Below, in pieces: positions 25,703 through 35,858 of a stretch of 63,392 bases of DNA. The stretch is taken from positions 1 through 63,392 of the forward strand of contig JAKDSA010000010.1 in assembly GCA_030457025.1 (NCBI GenBank), read 5' to 3'. A program made the translations under genes and the position numbers. A model generated the notes under the pieces. It worked only from the letters and a program-made list of their open reading frames with translations. It made no database searches and was not told the origin of the DNA. Source of the DNA: Brevibacterium sp. (GTDB taxonomy: Bacteria; Actinomycetota; Actinomycetes; Actinomycetales; Brevibacteriaceae). How positions within the stretch are numbered: the first letter of the stretch is position 1; each line of letters starts with the position of its first letter.

Positions 25703-25761
25703 GCCGCTTGACGGTTCGGCTTCCCCTCCGAACCGCAAGCGGCCGCGCGCCAGAAGCGCGC
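25703..25761 (-). terminator. Tandem hairpins ending the hisD-nrdR transcript
   Basis: Two hairpins downstream of nrdR. The first met by polymerase is GCGCGC/GCGCGC (25745-25761, 5-base loop). The second has two 8-bp blocks separated by one bulged base (25703-25719 with 25728-25743, 8-base loop). On the minus strand it is followed by CCCTTTAATTT, a T-rich release tract. Confidence 0.85.
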
Positions 25762-25804
25762 ACTGTCAATGTTACACAACAATCAGTGAGCTGGAGTACT
25801 CCGC

Positions 25805-26326
25805 TCACAGATTTCTAGGGTGATTTTCCTGAGGTTGGAAATCTTCGGGCGTCGCCTGCCGGACATCTCCCGACTTCAGAGCCGCATCCGCACGCAGAGA
25901 ATCGATCGCCGTCTCGAAGTCCTCGAGTGAGTCGAATCCCTGGTAGACGCTGGCGAATCGCAGGTAGGCAACCTGGTCGAGCTCACGCAGGGGCTCGAGG
26001 ATGCTCAGGCCCACCTCGTCGGCGTCGATCTCAGCGATCCCTTTGGAGCGGATGTCCTCTTCGACCTTCTGGGCCAGCTTCGCCAGATCGTCGTCGTTGA
26101 CCGGTCGCCCCTGACAGGCCTTGCGCACACCCGACATGATCTTCTGACGGGAGAACTCCTCGGTCACACCGGAGCGTTTGATGACGGAGAGACTGGTCGC
26201 CTCCATCGTCGTGAATCGGCGCCCGCAGTGGCGGCACTGACGCCGGCGACGGATCGCGGCACCATCTTCGCTGGTCCGTGAATCGACGACCCGGGAATCT
26301 GATTCACGACAGAATGGACAACGCAT
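25805..26326 (-). CDS. nrdR: Transcriptional repressor NrdR
   Basis: 173-residue nucleotide-sensing repressor of ribonucleotide reductase genes. Zinc ribbon with C3, C6, C31 and C34 ([20 protein letters not shown]), then an ATP-cone domain (about 49-139: [39 protein letters not shown]). It binds ATP/dATP and NrdR boxes to silence nrd operons; no nrd genes or boxes were found here. It starts 2 bases after the hisD stop, so the two are co-transcribed and coupled. Confidence 0.97.
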   Translation of the reverse strand: MRCPFCRESDSRVVDSRTSEDGAAIRRRRQCRHCGRRFTTMEATSLSVIKRSGVTEEFSRQKIMSGVRKACQGRPVNDDDLAKLAQKVEEDIRSKGIAEIDADEVGLSILEPLRELDQVAYLRFASVYQGFDSLEDFETAIDSLRADAALKSGDVRQATPEDFQPQENHPRNL

Positions 26327-26328
26327 AT

Positions 26329-27639
26329 CTACTCCTCGAACCGGATGCTGACGGCACGCCCGTGGGCGGGCAGCTGTTCGCTGACCGCCAGCACCTCGAT
26401 GTGGTCGGCCACCTCGGCCAGTGCCGAACGGTCATAATCGATGACCTGGCTGACCTTGATGAATGAGTGCACTCCCAGACCGGAGCCGTGGGCGGCTGTT
26501 CCCATCGTGGGCAGAACGTGGTTCGACCCTGCGCAGTAGTCACCTAAGGACACCGGCGACCAGTCTCCGACGAACACCGCTCCCCCATTCGTGATCCGTG
26601 CGGCAACCGAATGAGCGTCGGCGGTGTGGACCTCGACATGTTCTCCGGCGTACCCGTTGACGACGTCGATGCCCGAGTCCAGGTCGTCGACGAGGACGAT
26701 GGCCGACTGCTGGCCCGACAGAGCGGTGTCGATCCGCTCTTCGTGGGCTGCGGCAGGGACCTGAGCGAGAAGTTCGGCCTGCACCCGCTCGGACAGCTCG
26801 GTCGAGTCGGTCACGAGGACGGAGGCAGCGAGTTCGTCGTGTTCTGCTTGGCTGATGAGATCGGCGGCGACGAAGGCCGGGTCCGCTGTCGAATCGGCCA
26901 GAATGATGATCTCGGTGGGGCCGGCGACCGCGTCGATGCCCACCTGGGATCGCATCAGCGATTTCGCGGCCGCGACGTAGGCGTTGCCCGGGCCCGTGAT
27001 CAGGTCGACCGGCTCCAGCTGCTCCTCATCGTCGAGACCGTAGGCCAGAGCCCCGATGGCTTGGGCGCCGCCCATGGCCCAGACCTCATCGACGCCCAGG
27101 ATGTGAGCCGTCGCGAGCACCGTGGGGTGGGGCATGCCGTTGCGTTGGGGCGGGCTGGCGATCGCCAACGAGGCAGAACCTGCCGCCTGTGCCGGCACAA
27201 CGTTCATCACGACGGTCGACGGGTAGACCGCCAGCCCGCCGGGCACATAGAGGCCGACCCGTTCGATCGGCAGATGACGTGTGGTCACCTGCGCCCCGGA
27301 GGACAGCTCAGTGCGGGCATCATTGGGGCGCTGATCGTGGGCGACTCTCCTGGCTCGGGAGATCGATTCGACCAGTGCCGCCTTGACCGCAGGATCCAGC
27401 TCGGCCTCGGCACGTTTCAGCTCTGAGACCGGCACTCGCAGAGACTCGAGTGCAACCGAATCGAATCTCGCGGTGAATTCCTTCACTGCGCGAGTGCCCC
27501 GGGACGCCACCTCGCTCAGCAGGTCGGCTACTCGGCGTTCGATATCGGCATGCGTCTCGGCGGCACGGGGCAGTCTCTGCTTGAGGAATCTCTTGCTCAG
27601 TCTCTCACCGCGGAAGTCCAGAATGTTCACCCGCACCAT
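26329..27639 (-). CDS. hisD: Histidinol dehydrogenase
   Basis: 436-residue zinc enzyme oxidising L-histidinol to L-histidine with two NAD+, last step of histidine synthesis. Signature segments: [60 protein letters not shown], and [11 protein letters not shown], whose Gln/His bind zinc; GEHVEVHT and [19 protein letters not shown] with SNHVLPT follow. ATG 27639. It stands apart from other his genes here, between dnaE1 and nrdR. Confidence 0.97.
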   Translation of the reverse strand: MVRVNILDFRGERLSKRFLKQRLPRAAETHADIERRVADLLSEVASRGTRAVKEFTARFDSVALESLRVPVSELKRAEAELDPAVKAALVESISRARRVAHDQRPNDARTELSSGAQVTTRHLPIERVGLYVPGGLAVYPSTVVMNVVPAQAAGSASLAIASPPQRNGMPHPTVLATAHILGVDEVWAMGGAQAIGALAYGLDDEEQLEPVDLITGPGNAYVAAAKSLMRSQVGIDAVAGPTEIIILADSTADPAFVAADLISQAEHDELAASVLVTDSTELSERVQAELLAQVPAAAHEERIDTALSGQQSAIVLVDDLDSGIDVVNGYAGEHVEVHTADAHSVAARITNGGAVFVGDWSPVSLGDYCAGSNHVLPTMGTAAHGSGLGVHSFIKVSQVIDYDRSALAEVADHIEVLAVSEQLPAHGRAVSIRFEE

Positions 27640-27724
27640 TCTAGTCCCCGTCCCTTCGCCGTTTCCCTCTGCCTCCGTGTCGGGCAGTCAGGCAGTGTCT
27701 CCGGCCGAGGCATCGGACAGTGCC

Positions 27725-30700
27725 TCAGGCGGTCAGGCAGCGAGATCCCAGCAGTGCTTTGAGATCGCCGTAGAGGCTCGGATTCGGATCCACTCGGATG
27801 GTGCGATCCAGGCGCATCACGGTCTGCCTGCCCGGCTGTGACAGGACCAGGTGCACATCTGTCTGCCCCTTGTGCGATTCGAGCACCCGGAGCAGCTTCG
27901 AAGCCATCTCCTCCGTCGCCTTCTCCATCGGCAGCATCAGATTGAGCGGTCGGTCCTTCGGGTCTGTGACATCGGGAATCGTCATCGACATCGCCATCAT
28001 CGAAGTCGGTCTGTCGTCAGAGTGACGGATCCGGCCGGTCAGCGAGATGATCAGGTCGGTGGCCAGCAGGCTCGCCACGGGTTCGTAGGTGTCACCGAAG
28101 AACATGACTTCCACCTCGGCGTTGAGATCCTCGACGGACACGATCGCGTACGGTTTGCCCGAGTTCTTCGAGACCTTGCGGGTGACCTGGGTGATCATGC
28201 CGCAGATCTTGACCTGCGAACCGTCATGACGGTGGGATTCCGGATCCACCACCTCGGCGATGGAAGCCTCCGACTCTGCCGCGAGGACACCTTCGAGACC
28301 GTTGAGGGGGTGATCGGAGACGTAGAGACCGATCATATCGCGCTCGAAGGCCAGCTTCTCCTTCTTCTCCCATTCGGGCCGATCGGGAATCGCCACAGAG
28401 AAGCTCGGTTCGTCATCGTCTCCGCCGAGTCCGGCGAACAGGTCGAACTGCCCGTTGGCCTCCTGACGTTTGACTCCGATGACCGAATCCACGGCCTCCT
28501 CATGGACTTCGACGAGTGATCTGCGGGTCTGGCCCAAGGAGTCGAAGCCGCCGGCCTTGATGAGAGATTCGATCGTGCGCTTGTTGCAGACATGGCTGGG
28601 CACCTTGTCGAGGAAGTCCGTGAAAGAAGTGTAGGGCCCCTTCTCAGCACGGGCCTCGACGATCCCGTCGACGACATTGGCGCCGACGTTGCGGACTGCC
28701 CCCATGCCGAAGCGGATGTCCTGACCGACCGGGGTGAAGTGCAGAGCCGAATCGTTGACATCGGGCGGCAGCACCGTGATGCCCAGGCGTCGGCACTCGT
28801 TGAGGTAGATTGCGAGTTTGTCTTTGTTGTCGCCCACCGAGGTGAGCAGGGCGGCCATGTACTCAGCGGTGTAGTGGGCCTTGAGGAAGGCCGTCCAATA
28901 GGACACGAGACCGTAGGCGGCCGAGTGGGCCTTGTTGAAGGCGTAGTCGGAGAAGGGCAGCAGGATGTCCCACAGGGCCTGAGCCGCAGCTTCGGAGAAG
29001 CCGCGTTCCTTCATCCCGCCGAAGAAGCCCACCTGCTGTTTGTCCAGCTCGGACTTCTTCTTCTTGCCCATGGCACGACGCAGAATGTCGGCTTGGCCCA
29101 GGGAGTAGCCGGCGACCTTCTGCGCGATCGCCATCACCTGCTCCTGGTAGATGATGAGACCGTAGGTGGTGCCGAGGATGTCCTCGAGTGGCTCTTCGAG
29201 TTCCGGGTGGATCGGAGTGACGTCCTGCAGACCGTTCTTGCGCAGCGCGAAGTTGGTGTGCGAATCGGCACCCATCGGGCCCGGACGGTAGAGCGCGATC
29301 GTCGCGGAGATGTCTTCGAAGTTGTCCGGCTTCATCAGCCGCAGCAGGGCGCGCAGTCCGCCGCCGTCGAGCTGGAACACGCCGAGGGTGTCACCACGGG
29401 AGAGCAGATCATAGGCGCCTCGATCGTCGAGGTCGAGGTGTTCGAGGTCGAGATCATCATCGCGGTTGGACTTGATGTTCTCCACCGCGTCGGAGATGAT
29501 CGTCAGATTTCGCAGCCCCAGGAAGTCCATCTTGATCAATCCGAGCCCCTCAGAGGTGGGGTAGTCGAACTGGGTGATGACCTGACCGTCCTGGAAACGG
29601 CGCATGATGGGAATGACGTCGATGATCGGATCCGAAGACATGATCACTCCGGCTGCGTGAACGCCCCACTGCCGCTTCAGGCCCTCGATGCCCTTTGCGG
29701 TCTCAAAGGTCTCGCGCGCCTCAGCGTCCGAGTCGACGAATGCTCTGAACTCCCCCGCCTCGTTATAGCGCTTCGATTCGGTGTTCTCGATATCGGCCAG
29801 CGGAATGTCCTTGGCCATCTCGGCCGGTGGCAGTGCCTTCGTCAGGCGCTCACCCATCGAGAAGGGCTTGCCGAGAACTCGTGCGGAGTCCTTGAGCGCC
29901 ATCTTCGTCTTGATCGTGCCGTAGGTGACGATCATCGCGACGCGTTCGTCGCCGTATTTCCTTGTCACATAGTCGATGACCTCGCCGCGGCGACGATCAT
30001 CGAAGTCGACGTCGAAGTCGGGCATGGACACACGGTCCGGGTTGAGGAAGCGCTCGAAGAACAGACCGTGTTTGAGCGGATCGAGATCGGTGATGCGCAT
30101 CGCATAGGCGACCATGGAACCGGCACCCGAACCACGTCCCGGGCCGACACGGATGCCGTTGTCCTTGGACCAGTTGATGAAGTCGGCGACGACGAGGAAG
30201 TAGCCGGGGAAGCCCATCGAGATGATGATGTCAAGCTCGTAGTCAGCCTGCTTGCGCACATCGTCGGGGATTCCTCCCGGGTACCGATAGTCGAGCCCCG
30301 TCTGGACCTCTTTGACCAGCCAGGAGGTTTCATCCTCACCCGGAGGGCAGGGAAACTTCGGCATGTAGTTCGCGGAGGTATCGAAGGAGACTTCGCACTT
30401 CTCAGCGATCTCAAGCGTATTGTCACAGGCCTCGGGGAACTCGGAGAACAGTGCGCGCATCTCCGCTGCTGACTTCAGGTAGTAGCCCGAGCCGGAGAAC
30501 GCGAAGCGGGAGCCGCCCTGGTCATAGGTGGGCTCGATGAGCTTCGATCCCGATTGGATGGCCAGCAGCGCTTCGTGCGCTTTCGCATCGGATTCGTGCG
30601 TATAGTGCAGGTCGTTGGTTGCGACCAGCGGGATGTCCATCTCCTTCGACAGACGGATCAGGTCCTTGGTCACTCGCTTCTCGATGGAAAGGCCGTGATC

Positions 30701-31282
30701 CATGAGTTCGACGTAGTAGTTGTCTTTGCCGAACATCTCACGGTATTTGCCCGCAGCGGCCTTAGCCTCTTCGTACTGTCCCAAGCGCAGCCGAACCTGG
30801 ATCTCGCCCGACGGGCAGCCCGTGGTCGCAAGCAGTCCTTCAGAATAGGTTTCGAGCAGGTCCTGATCGATGCGCGGCCATTTGCTGAAGACCGAATCGA
30901 GGGAGGCGTAGGACGAAGCTTTGAACAGATTGCGCATGCCCGTGTTGTTGCGTGAGAGCAATGTCATGTGCGTGTAGGCGCCGCCGCCGGAGAGGTCATC
31001 GCGCTTCTGCGACTCGTCCGTGCGCCATTTCACCCTCGTCTTGTCACTCCGGTGCGTGCCCGGGGTGACATAGGCTTCGACGCCGATGATGGGTTTGATG
31101 CCGGCAGCAGTCGCCTGGGACCAGAAGTCGAAGGCTCCGAAGAGGTAGCCGTGGTCTGTGGTCGCAAGCGCCGACATCCCGGATGCCTTGGTCGCGGCCA
31201 TCAGGTCCGTGAGTCGAGCGGCCCCGTCCAACATCGAATATTCGGTGTGGACGTGAAGATGGACGAAATCGTCTTTCGGCAC
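27725..31282 (-). CDS. dnaE1: DNA polymerase III alpha subunit
   Basis: Replicative DNA polymerase (C family), 1185 residues. The N-terminal PHP domain retains its metal ligands (HLHVHTEYSMLDG at 8-20, TTDHGYLFGAFDF), which in mycobacterial DnaE1 provides 3'-5' proofreading. The palm has PDFDVDFDD with the catalytic aspartates; GRGSGAGSMVAY, GVHAAGVIMS and AFNKAHSAAYGLVSYWTAFLK are family signatures. A helix-hairpin-helix and an OB domain (VKICGMITQVTRK) follow. GTG 31282 with GGGAAGG upstream. An 85-base gap rich in CAGTC repeats separates it from hisD. Confidence 0.97.
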   Translation of the reverse strand: MPKDDFVHLHVHTEYSMLDGAARLTDLMAATKASGMSALATTDHGYLFGAFDFWSQATAAGIKPIIGVEAYVTPGTHRSDKTRVKWRTDESQKRDDLSGGGAYTHMTLLSRNNTGMRNLFKASSYASLDSVFSKWPRIDQDLLETYSEGLLATTGCPSGEIQVRLRLGQYEEAKAAAGKYREMFGKDNYYVELMDHGLSIEKRVTKDLIRLSKEMDIPLVATNDLHYTHESDAKAHEALLAIQSGSKLIEPTYDQGGSRFAFSGSGYYLKSAAEMRALFSEFPEACDNTLEIAEKCEVSFDTSANYMPKFPCPPGEDETSWLVKEVQTGLDYRYPGGIPDDVRKQADYELDIIISMGFPGYFLVVADFINWSKDNGIRVGPGRGSGAGSMVAYAMRITDLDPLKHGLFFERFLNPDRVSMPDFDVDFDDRRRGEVIDYVTRKYGDERVAMIVTYGTIKTKMALKDSARVLGKPFSMGERLTKALPPAEMAKDIPLADIENTESKRYNEAGEFRAFVDSDAEARETFETAKGIEGLKRQWGVHAAGVIMSSDPIIDVIPIMRRFQDGQVITQFDYPTSEGLGLIKMDFLGLRNLTIISDAVENIKSNRDDDLDLEHLDLDDRGAYDLLSRGDTLGVFQLDGGGLRALLRLMKPDNFEDISATIALYRPGPMGADSHTNFALRKNGLQDVTPIHPELEEPLEDILGTTYGLIIYQEQVMAIAQKVAGYSLGQADILRRAMGKKKKSELDKQQVGFFGGMKERGFSEAAAQALWDILLPFSDYAFNKAHSAAYGLVSYWTAFLKAHYTAEYMAALLTSVGDNKDKLAIYLNECRRLGITVLPPDVNDSALHFTPVGQDIRFGMGAVRNVGANVVDGIVEARAEKGPYTSFTDFLDKVPSHVCNKRTIESLIKAGGFDSLGQTRRSLVEVHEEAVDSVIGVKRQEANGQFDLFAGLGGDDDEPSFSVAIPDRPEWEKKEKLAFERDMIGLYVSDHPLNGLEGVLAAESEASIAEVVDPESHRHDGSQVKICGMITQVTRKVSKNSGKPYAIVSVEDLNAEVEVMFFGDTYEPVASLLATDLIISLTGRIRHSDDRPTSMMAMSMTIPDVTDPKDRPLNLMLPMEKATEEMASKLLRVLESHKGQTDVHLVLSQPGRQTVMRLDRTIRVDPNPSLYGDLKALLGSRCLTA

Positions 31283-31390
31283 TGGCAGCCTTCCCTCAGA
31301 TATGACCTTTGTTGCGACCCCCAGCTTAGACCATCGGGAGGTCGCCGAGCAGAGGCTCAGCCACCACCTCGGCGTCCGACAAACGGTCGA

Positions 31391-32314
31391 TCAGGACGAG
31401 CGAATACGGTCGATCGCGGACTGCAGGTCTTCGGGGTACCCGCTCTCAAATTCGACCCATTTGTTCGAGTCGGGATGATGGAACCCGAGCTTCACCGCGT
31501 GCAGCCACTGACGTTCAAGGCCGAGATCCTTGGCCAGCCCGGGATCGGCCCCGTAGGGAAGATCGCCGACGCAGGGGCGCTTGAGCGCAGAGAAGTGAAC
31601 GCGAATCTGGTGGGTTCGCCCGGTCTCGAGGTGAACTTCCACCAGGGAGGCCCGCCGATGCGCCTCGAGGACCTCGTAGTGGGTGATCGCGTTCTTCCCC
31701 CCGCTGTGGACGGCATAGAGTCCGTCATGACGCGGGTTGCGAGCAATGGGTGCGTCGATCGTGCCGAGCACAGGATCCGGCAGTCCTTGAACGACCGCGT
31801 GATAGGTCTTCTCCACGGTGCGTTCCTTGAATGCGCGCTTGAGCACGCTGTAGGCGTATTCGCTTTTGGCGATGACCATCAGGCCGGAGGTGCCGACGTC
31901 GAGGCGTTGGACGATCCCCTGCCTTTCGGGCGCTCCCGAGGTGGCGATCCTGTAGCCGGCGGCGGCGAGCCCGCCCACGACGGTGCGCCCCTTCCACCCG
32001 AGTGCCGGGTGTGCCGCGACGCCGACGGGTTTGTCGACGACGACGAAGGCCTCCTCATCATGGACGATCTTCATCCCGGGAACCGGGTCCGCCACGACCT
32101 CCAAGGGCCGCGGAGGCTCGGGCATCATGATGTCCAGGCGCGCCCCGGCTTCGACGCGGTCCGATTTTGCGACCACCTGGCCCGACAGCTGCACGCCCCC
32201 TTCTGCGCAGATGTCAGCGGCTGCGGTGCGAGAGAGCCCCAGCAGCTTCGACAGCGCGAAGTCCACCCGCTCGCCCTCCAGGCCCTCGGGTACCAGGATC
32301 GAGCGTTCAGCCAT
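31391..32314 (-). CDS. rluD: RluD-type 23S rRNA pseudouridine synthase
   Basis: 307-residue RsuA/RluA-family enzyme converting uridines of large-subunit rRNA to pseudouridine. An N-terminal S4 RNA-binding domain (about 10-65: [19 protein letters not shown]) precedes the catalytic domain with [15 protein letters not shown] (catalytic Asp), YHAVVQG, and [17 protein letters not shown] 32314 ([11 protein letters not shown]) overlaps the lspA stop by 8 bases. The exact target uridines cannot be read from sequence. Confidence 0.94.
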   Translation of the reverse strand: MAERSILVPEGLEGERVDFALSKLLGLSRTAAADICAEGGVQLSGQVVAKSDRVEAGARLDIMMPEPPRPLEVVADPVPGMKIVHDEEAFVVVDKPVGVAAHPALGWKGRTVVGGLAAAGYRIATSGAPERQGIVQRLDVGTSGLMVIAKSEYAYSVLKRAFKERTVEKTYHAVVQGLPDPVLGTIDAPIARNPRHDGLYAVHSGGKNAITHYEVLEAHRRASLVEVHLETGRTHQIRVHFSALKRPCVGDLPYGADPGLAKDLGLERQWLHAVKLGFHHPDSNKWVEFESGYPEDLQSAIDRIRSS

Positions 32315-32861
32315 GTGTGTCCTCTCCGACCGTGCTCGCGTGCTTCGAGTCCGATCCGTCCAGTTCAATGCCTCTGAGGCTTGCCACCACGAGGGTGACT
32401 GCCGCTGCGGATATCGCAATGTCGGCGACATTGCAGATGAAAAATGACAGGTCGATGAAATCGACAACGGCCCCATGGAGGAAACCGGGCTGCCGGAACA
32501 GCCGATCCACGAGGTTGCCGAACAGTCCGCCCAACAGCAGACCGAGCCCGATCGCCCATGCTGCGGAGCCCAACTTCCTCGACAGCATGATGATCGCCGC
32601 GAAAACGGCGATCGCGATCAGGGGGAAGATCCAGGTGACACCCGAGCCGAGTCCCAGCGCAGCCCCGGGGTTCCGGTAGAAGTTGAATCCGGCCAGAGTA
32701 CCGATGACAGGAACCGGTTCCTGCCCCTCTAGGAACCTGACCGCAAGGAACTTCGTGAACTGATCCACCACGAGAATGATCGTGGCTATGCCGAACAGCA
32801 TCCCGAGCATTCTGCGCCGACGGGGTCTCGTCTCTGTGGCATCATCGTTCATTTGGCTCAT
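32307..32861 (-). CDS. lspA: Prolipoprotein signal peptidase (signal peptidase II)
   Basis: 184-residue membrane aspartyl protease that removes signal peptides of lipid-modified prolipoproteins. Four hydrophobic segments. Conserved boxes: [33 protein letters not shown] with the first catalytic Asp and VVDFIDLSF with the second. ATG 32861 or ATG 32852 may be the start; neither has a strong ribosome site. It would process the lipoproteins at 18460 and 58930. Overlaps rluD. Confidence 0.95.
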   Translation of the reverse strand: MSQMNDDATETRPRRRRMLGMLFGIATIILVVDQFTKFLAVRFLEGQEPVPVIGTLAGFNFYRNPGAALGLGSGVTWIFPLIAIAVFAAIIMLSRKLGSAAWAIGLGLLLGGLFGNLVDRLFRQPGFLHGAVVDFIDLSFFICNVADIAISAAAVTLVVASLRGIELDGSDSKHASTVGEDTHG

Positions 32862-32930
32862 TCTAACTCACTGTCTGCAGGCTCGACGGCGTCAGCGCCG
32901 ACGCGATGCCCCATCTCACGCGGACACGAA

Positions 32931-32966
32931 CAAGGTCCGGGATCTCCATGGAGTTCCCGGACCTTG
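32931..32966 (-). terminator. Terminator after divIVA
   Basis: Perfect 12-bp stem (CAAGGTCCGGGA, 32931-32942, with 32955-32966) and a 12-base loop, 19 bases after the divIVA stop. It likely separates divIVA from lspA-rluD. Confidence 0.8.
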
Positions 32967-32984
32967 AGTGTCTGCTGTGCCGAA

Positions 32985-33839
32985 TCAGAGCTTGTGATTC
33001 GACGACGAACCGAAGGAGTTCCCGTCCAGGGTCTCCGGTGCCAGACTCGTGGAGTTCTCGAGATCGCGCAGCTGATCGTTGAGGTAGCTCTTCAGACGCG
33101 TCCGGTACTGACGCTCGAAGTTCGACAGCTGGTCGATGGACCGCTCCAAGGTCGATTTCTGCGATTCCAAGGTCGACAGAGTCTCGTCGCGCTTCGTCTC
33201 GGCCTTGCCGACGATGTCCTTGGCTTCGGTCTCCGCGCCCTTGACGAGTTCGTCGCGGCGGCGTTCGCCCTCTGCCACATGCTCGTCGTGGACGCGCTGC
33301 GCCAGGGCGATGAGCCCGTGGGCGTCGCCGTCTCCGCTGCCGATGCCGGCGCCGAGGCCGAGGCCTGCGGCGCTACCGGCAGCAGCAGCCGGTGCTGCAT
33401 TGTTGGTTGCGGGTGCGGCTTCGCTCGATGCGTTGTCCAGCGGGGCAGGAGCTGCTTCCGTGACCGCGGGTGCCGACGGCTGCTCGGTCGATTCCGGAAC
33501 GGCGGGAGCCTCTGCAGCGGCAGCGTCTGGGGCCTGCTCCTCCATGGGTGCCTCGGCATCCTTCTGCGAGGAGGGAGCCGGCACCGCTGCAGGCATAGCC
33601 TGAGTGGCGTCGATGTCCTGAGCGGGTGCGGCAGCAGCACCTCCGCCGGCGTCAATCTCCTTGACGCGCTGTTCAGCGGTGGAGAGCTTCTGACGAAGTT
33701 CGTCGTTCTCCTGGTAGAGACGGCGGATCTCTACGACAACCTCATCGAGGAAATCGTCGACTTCATCCTGGTCGTACCCGTCGCGGAACTTCACATGCTG
33801 GAACCGCTTGTTTACTACGTCTTCAGGCGTGAGCGCCAT
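32985..33839 (-). CDS. divIVA: DivIVA/Wag31 polar growth protein
   Basis: 284-residue coiled-coil protein that marks negatively curved membrane at cell poles and directs peptidoglycan insertion in actinobacteria. ATG 33839 (MALTPEDVVNKRFQHVKF, AAAGGTGA upstream); the N-terminal DivIVA domain (1-60) has YDQDEVDDFLDEVVVEI. A central Ala/Pro/Glu-rich disordered stretch (about 70-180) separates it from the C-terminal coiled coil (about 185-270: HDEHVAEGERRRDELVKGAE, LESQKSTLERSIDQLSNFE). Wag31 is phosphorylated by PknA/B in mycobacteria; a kinase of that class lies at the window end. Confidence 0.95.
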   Translation of the reverse strand: MALTPEDVVNKRFQHVKFRDGYDQDEVDDFLDEVVVEIRRLYQENDELRQKLSTAEQRVKEIDAGGGAAAAPAQDIDATQAMPAAVPAPSSQKDAEAPMEEQAPDAAAAEAPAVPESTEQPSAPAVTEAAPAPLDNASSEAAPATNNAAPAAAAGSAAGLGLGAGIGSGDGDAHGLIALAQRVHDEHVAEGERRRDELVKGAETEAKDIVGKAETKRDETLSTLESQKSTLERSIDQLSNFERQYRTRLKSYLNDQLRDLENSTSLAPETLDGNSFGSSSNHKL

Positions 33840-34118
33840 GAGGTCACCTTTGGTCGATCTACATTCATTACGCTGCCGCCTTAAAGACGGCTTCAACGTC
33901 ACATTAGCGTAACACCTGCAGTTTTGTCCTGCAGAAATGCCGTGTCGCGTCTTCATATGACGAAGTTGTAATAATCGAGCCTAGCAACACGGCGAACAGT
34001 TCAGCGAACTGAGAAGCAGTGCAGGCAACTCCCGGAGATGCGTGCAGCGAGATGCGTGCAGCAGTCCTTGAGTCACACCGGAACCGCATTCGCGGTGCGT
34101 CGGACGGAGAAAGGAGAT

Positions 34119-34418
34119 TCAGACACCGCCGTAGGCGAAGCTCCTGAGTAATGAAGCGAGGATCTGAATTCCGATCAGCAACACGATGAAGCCCAGATCC
34201 AGCGAGATCTGCCCCAGCCGCAAGGGCGGAATCACCTTGCGCAGCAGACGCAGCGGCGGATCGGTGAGTGTATACACGATCTCTGCCAGGATCAGGAAGA
34301 AACCAGCAGGCTTCCATTCGCGCGAGAATGCCTGCACAAGGTCGAGGACGACCCGCGCCAGCAGAACATAGACGTAGAGACTGAGCGCCATGCTGAGGAT
34401 GTAGAAGATGATGGCCAC
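34119..34418 (-). CDS. YggT-family membrane protein
   Basis: 99-residue membrane protein of unknown function, with two hydrophobic segments (about 3-27 and 75-95). The family core LTDPPLRLLRKVIPPLRLGQ lies between them. It sits between sepF and divIVA, its conserved position in actinobacteria (Rv2146c). A role in division or osmotic tolerance has been suggested for the family, but nothing in the sequence shows it. Confidence 0.9.
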   Translation of the reverse strand: MAIIFYILSMALSLYVYVLLARVVLDLVQAFSREWKPAGFFLILAEIVYTLTDPPLRLLRKVIPPLRLGQISLDLGFIVLLIGIQILASLLRSFAYGGV

Positions 34419-34533
34419 GTGGTTTTCCTCGTGCCTTTCTTTGGTGCTTGCCTGTCGACGTCCAGCCTATACGCTCGAGCTGAGGATGAGATGAGGATGG
34501 GGTCAGAATGAATCCGACGCGAGCTCGCGCTCC

Positions 34534-35022
34534 TCAGCTCTGGTTGAAGAAGCTTGCCTGGGTGTCCGGATCTGACTCTCCCTCTCCGCTGACCTCGATG
34601 TCCTCCGGCGTGAGAAGAAACACCTTATTGGTCACGCGTTCAATGGACCCGTGCAGGCCGAAGATCAGGCCTGCGGAGAAGTCGACGAGGCGCTTCGAGT
34701 TGTTCTCGTCCATTTCGGACAGATTCATGATCACCGGCGTTCCTTCGCGGAACGCGGCTCCGATCACCATGGCGTCGTTGTAGCTGCGGGGATGGATTGT
34801 CTTGATGCGGTTCATGGAGATTCCTGGCGCGGGAGAGTCAACTGGACGAATCGGTGACGGATGGATCGGCGTCACCTGAGCAGGGGGCCGTTCCTCGTCC
34901 TCGACATGGTCGTCGACGGGCTCCTCATAGGTATCGATGACCTCACGGTCACGACGTTCGATGGGTTCGTCATCTTCTTCGACGAAACCCAGGTATTCCA
35001 GCGTCTTCTTGATTGCTGACAT
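34534..35022 (-). CDS. sepF: Cell division protein SepF
   Basis: 162-residue FtsZ membrane anchor. An N-terminal amphipathic helix MSAIKKTLEYLGF binds the membrane. An acidic linker (about 16-65) leads to the C-terminal SepF domain: IKTIHPRSYNDAMVIGAAFR, PVIMNLSEMDENNSKRLVDF and SAGLIFGLHGSIERV, which polymerises and binds the FtsZ C-terminal peptide. In organisms lacking FtsA, as here, SepF is the main anchor. Confidence 0.96.
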   Translation of the reverse strand: MSAIKKTLEYLGFVEEDDEPIERRDREVIDTYEEPVDDHVEDEERPPAQVTPIHPSPIRPVDSPAPGISMNRIKTIHPRSYNDAMVIGAAFREGTPVIMNLSEMDENNSKRLVDFSAGLIFGLHGSIERVTNKVFLLTPEDIEVSGEGESDPDTQASFFNQS

Positions 35023-35098
35023 TTCTCCACTCCTCGGCCTTCGGCACTTCCTCGCCTGCCGCCAAACTATCTCAACAGACCTGCCCGGCGGGTGAGTC

Positions 35099-35857
35099 TC
35101 ATGGGTGTGTCGTTGGGTTTTCTTCCTGCAGCCAGACCACGCCCGCGAATCTGCCTGTTCTGCGCTGCCTCCGATAGGAGAACAGATCCTCGGATTCCCG
35201 TGTGCACACGCGGGAGAAGTGGTCGATGCTCACGCCAGACCGGCGCAGCTGTTCCGCCGCTGCTCCCGCGACATCGATAGCAGGGGTGCCGGTCACCGAC
35301 ACGGAGGCCGCCACCGGTTCGACCGCAGTGATTTCGTCTCTCATCGCCGCAGGCACTTCATAGCAGCGTGGACACACGGACGGTCCGATGATCGCATGGA
35401 TGTCCGTGGCTCCCAGATCCTTCATGCGGGCTATCGTGGCCGGCACGACGCCTGCTGCCATGCCGGGACGTCCGGCATGGATCGCGCCGATGACTCCCGC
35501 CTCGGGATCGGCGAGCATGATCGGTGTGCAGTCCGCGACCATGATGACCAGTCCGATACCGGAGTGTGTCGTGACCTGCGCGTCCGCTTCCACAGGAGCA
35601 TCGCGCAGCTGGTCCGGTCCGCCGACGATGCGAACGTCGGTTCCATGGACCTGGGTCACGAAGCTCAGCCGCTCACCGCTCAGCCCGAGAACCTGAGCCA
35701 GAGCAGCCCGGTTCGCCGCGACCAGCTCGTCGTCGTCTCCGACATGTCGCGCGAGGTTGAACGACGACAGGTCCCCCCTCGAGTAGCCGCCGTGCCGGTC
35801 GGTGAAGGCCACATGTGCCTTCATCCTTCCGGGGACGACGAACCTCGAGTGCAACAT
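35099..35857 (-). CDS. pgeF: PgeF-type purine nucleoside phosphorylase / peptidoglycan editing factor
   Basis: 252-residue member of the YfiH/laccase-domain family (Rv2149c-like). Conserved residues: FVTQVHGTDV, VMVADCTPIMLADPE with the metal Cys, AIHAGRPGMAAG with the His, and IIGPSVCPRCYEV. Members act as adenosine/purine nucleoside phosphorylases; in E. coli the homologue limits misincorporation of L-Ser into muropeptides. It starts one base after the ftsZ stop. The usual downstream gene yggS is absent. Confidence 0.92.
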   Translation of the reverse strand: MLHSRFVVPGRMKAHVAFTDRHGGYSRGDLSSFNLARHVGDDDELVAANRAALAQVLGLSGERLSFVTQVHGTDVRIVGGPDQLRDAPVEADAQVTTHSGIGLVIMVADCTPIMLADPEAGVIGAIHAGRPGMAAGVVPATIARMKDLGATDIHAIIGPSVCPRCYEVPAAMRDEITAVEPVAASVSVTGTPAIDVAGAAAEQLRRSGVSIDHFSRVCTRESEDLFSYRRQRRTGRFAGVVWLQEENPTTHP

Positions 35858-35858
35858 G

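Noticed and set aside
25531..25804. Riboswitch or cobalamin/NrdR leader RNA
   Set aside because: The structures lie at the 3' ends of helD and nrdR, not ahead of a gene start, and look like terminators.
28592..30472. Long plus-strand open frame of 626 codons opposite dnaE1
   Set aside because: It is antisense to a fully conserved polymerase gene, its translation has no recognisable domain, and such mirror frames are common where codon third positions are G or C.
35023..35098. Decayed yggS remnant
   Set aside because: 76 bases are too short and no fragment of a PLP-binding motif is visible in any frame.
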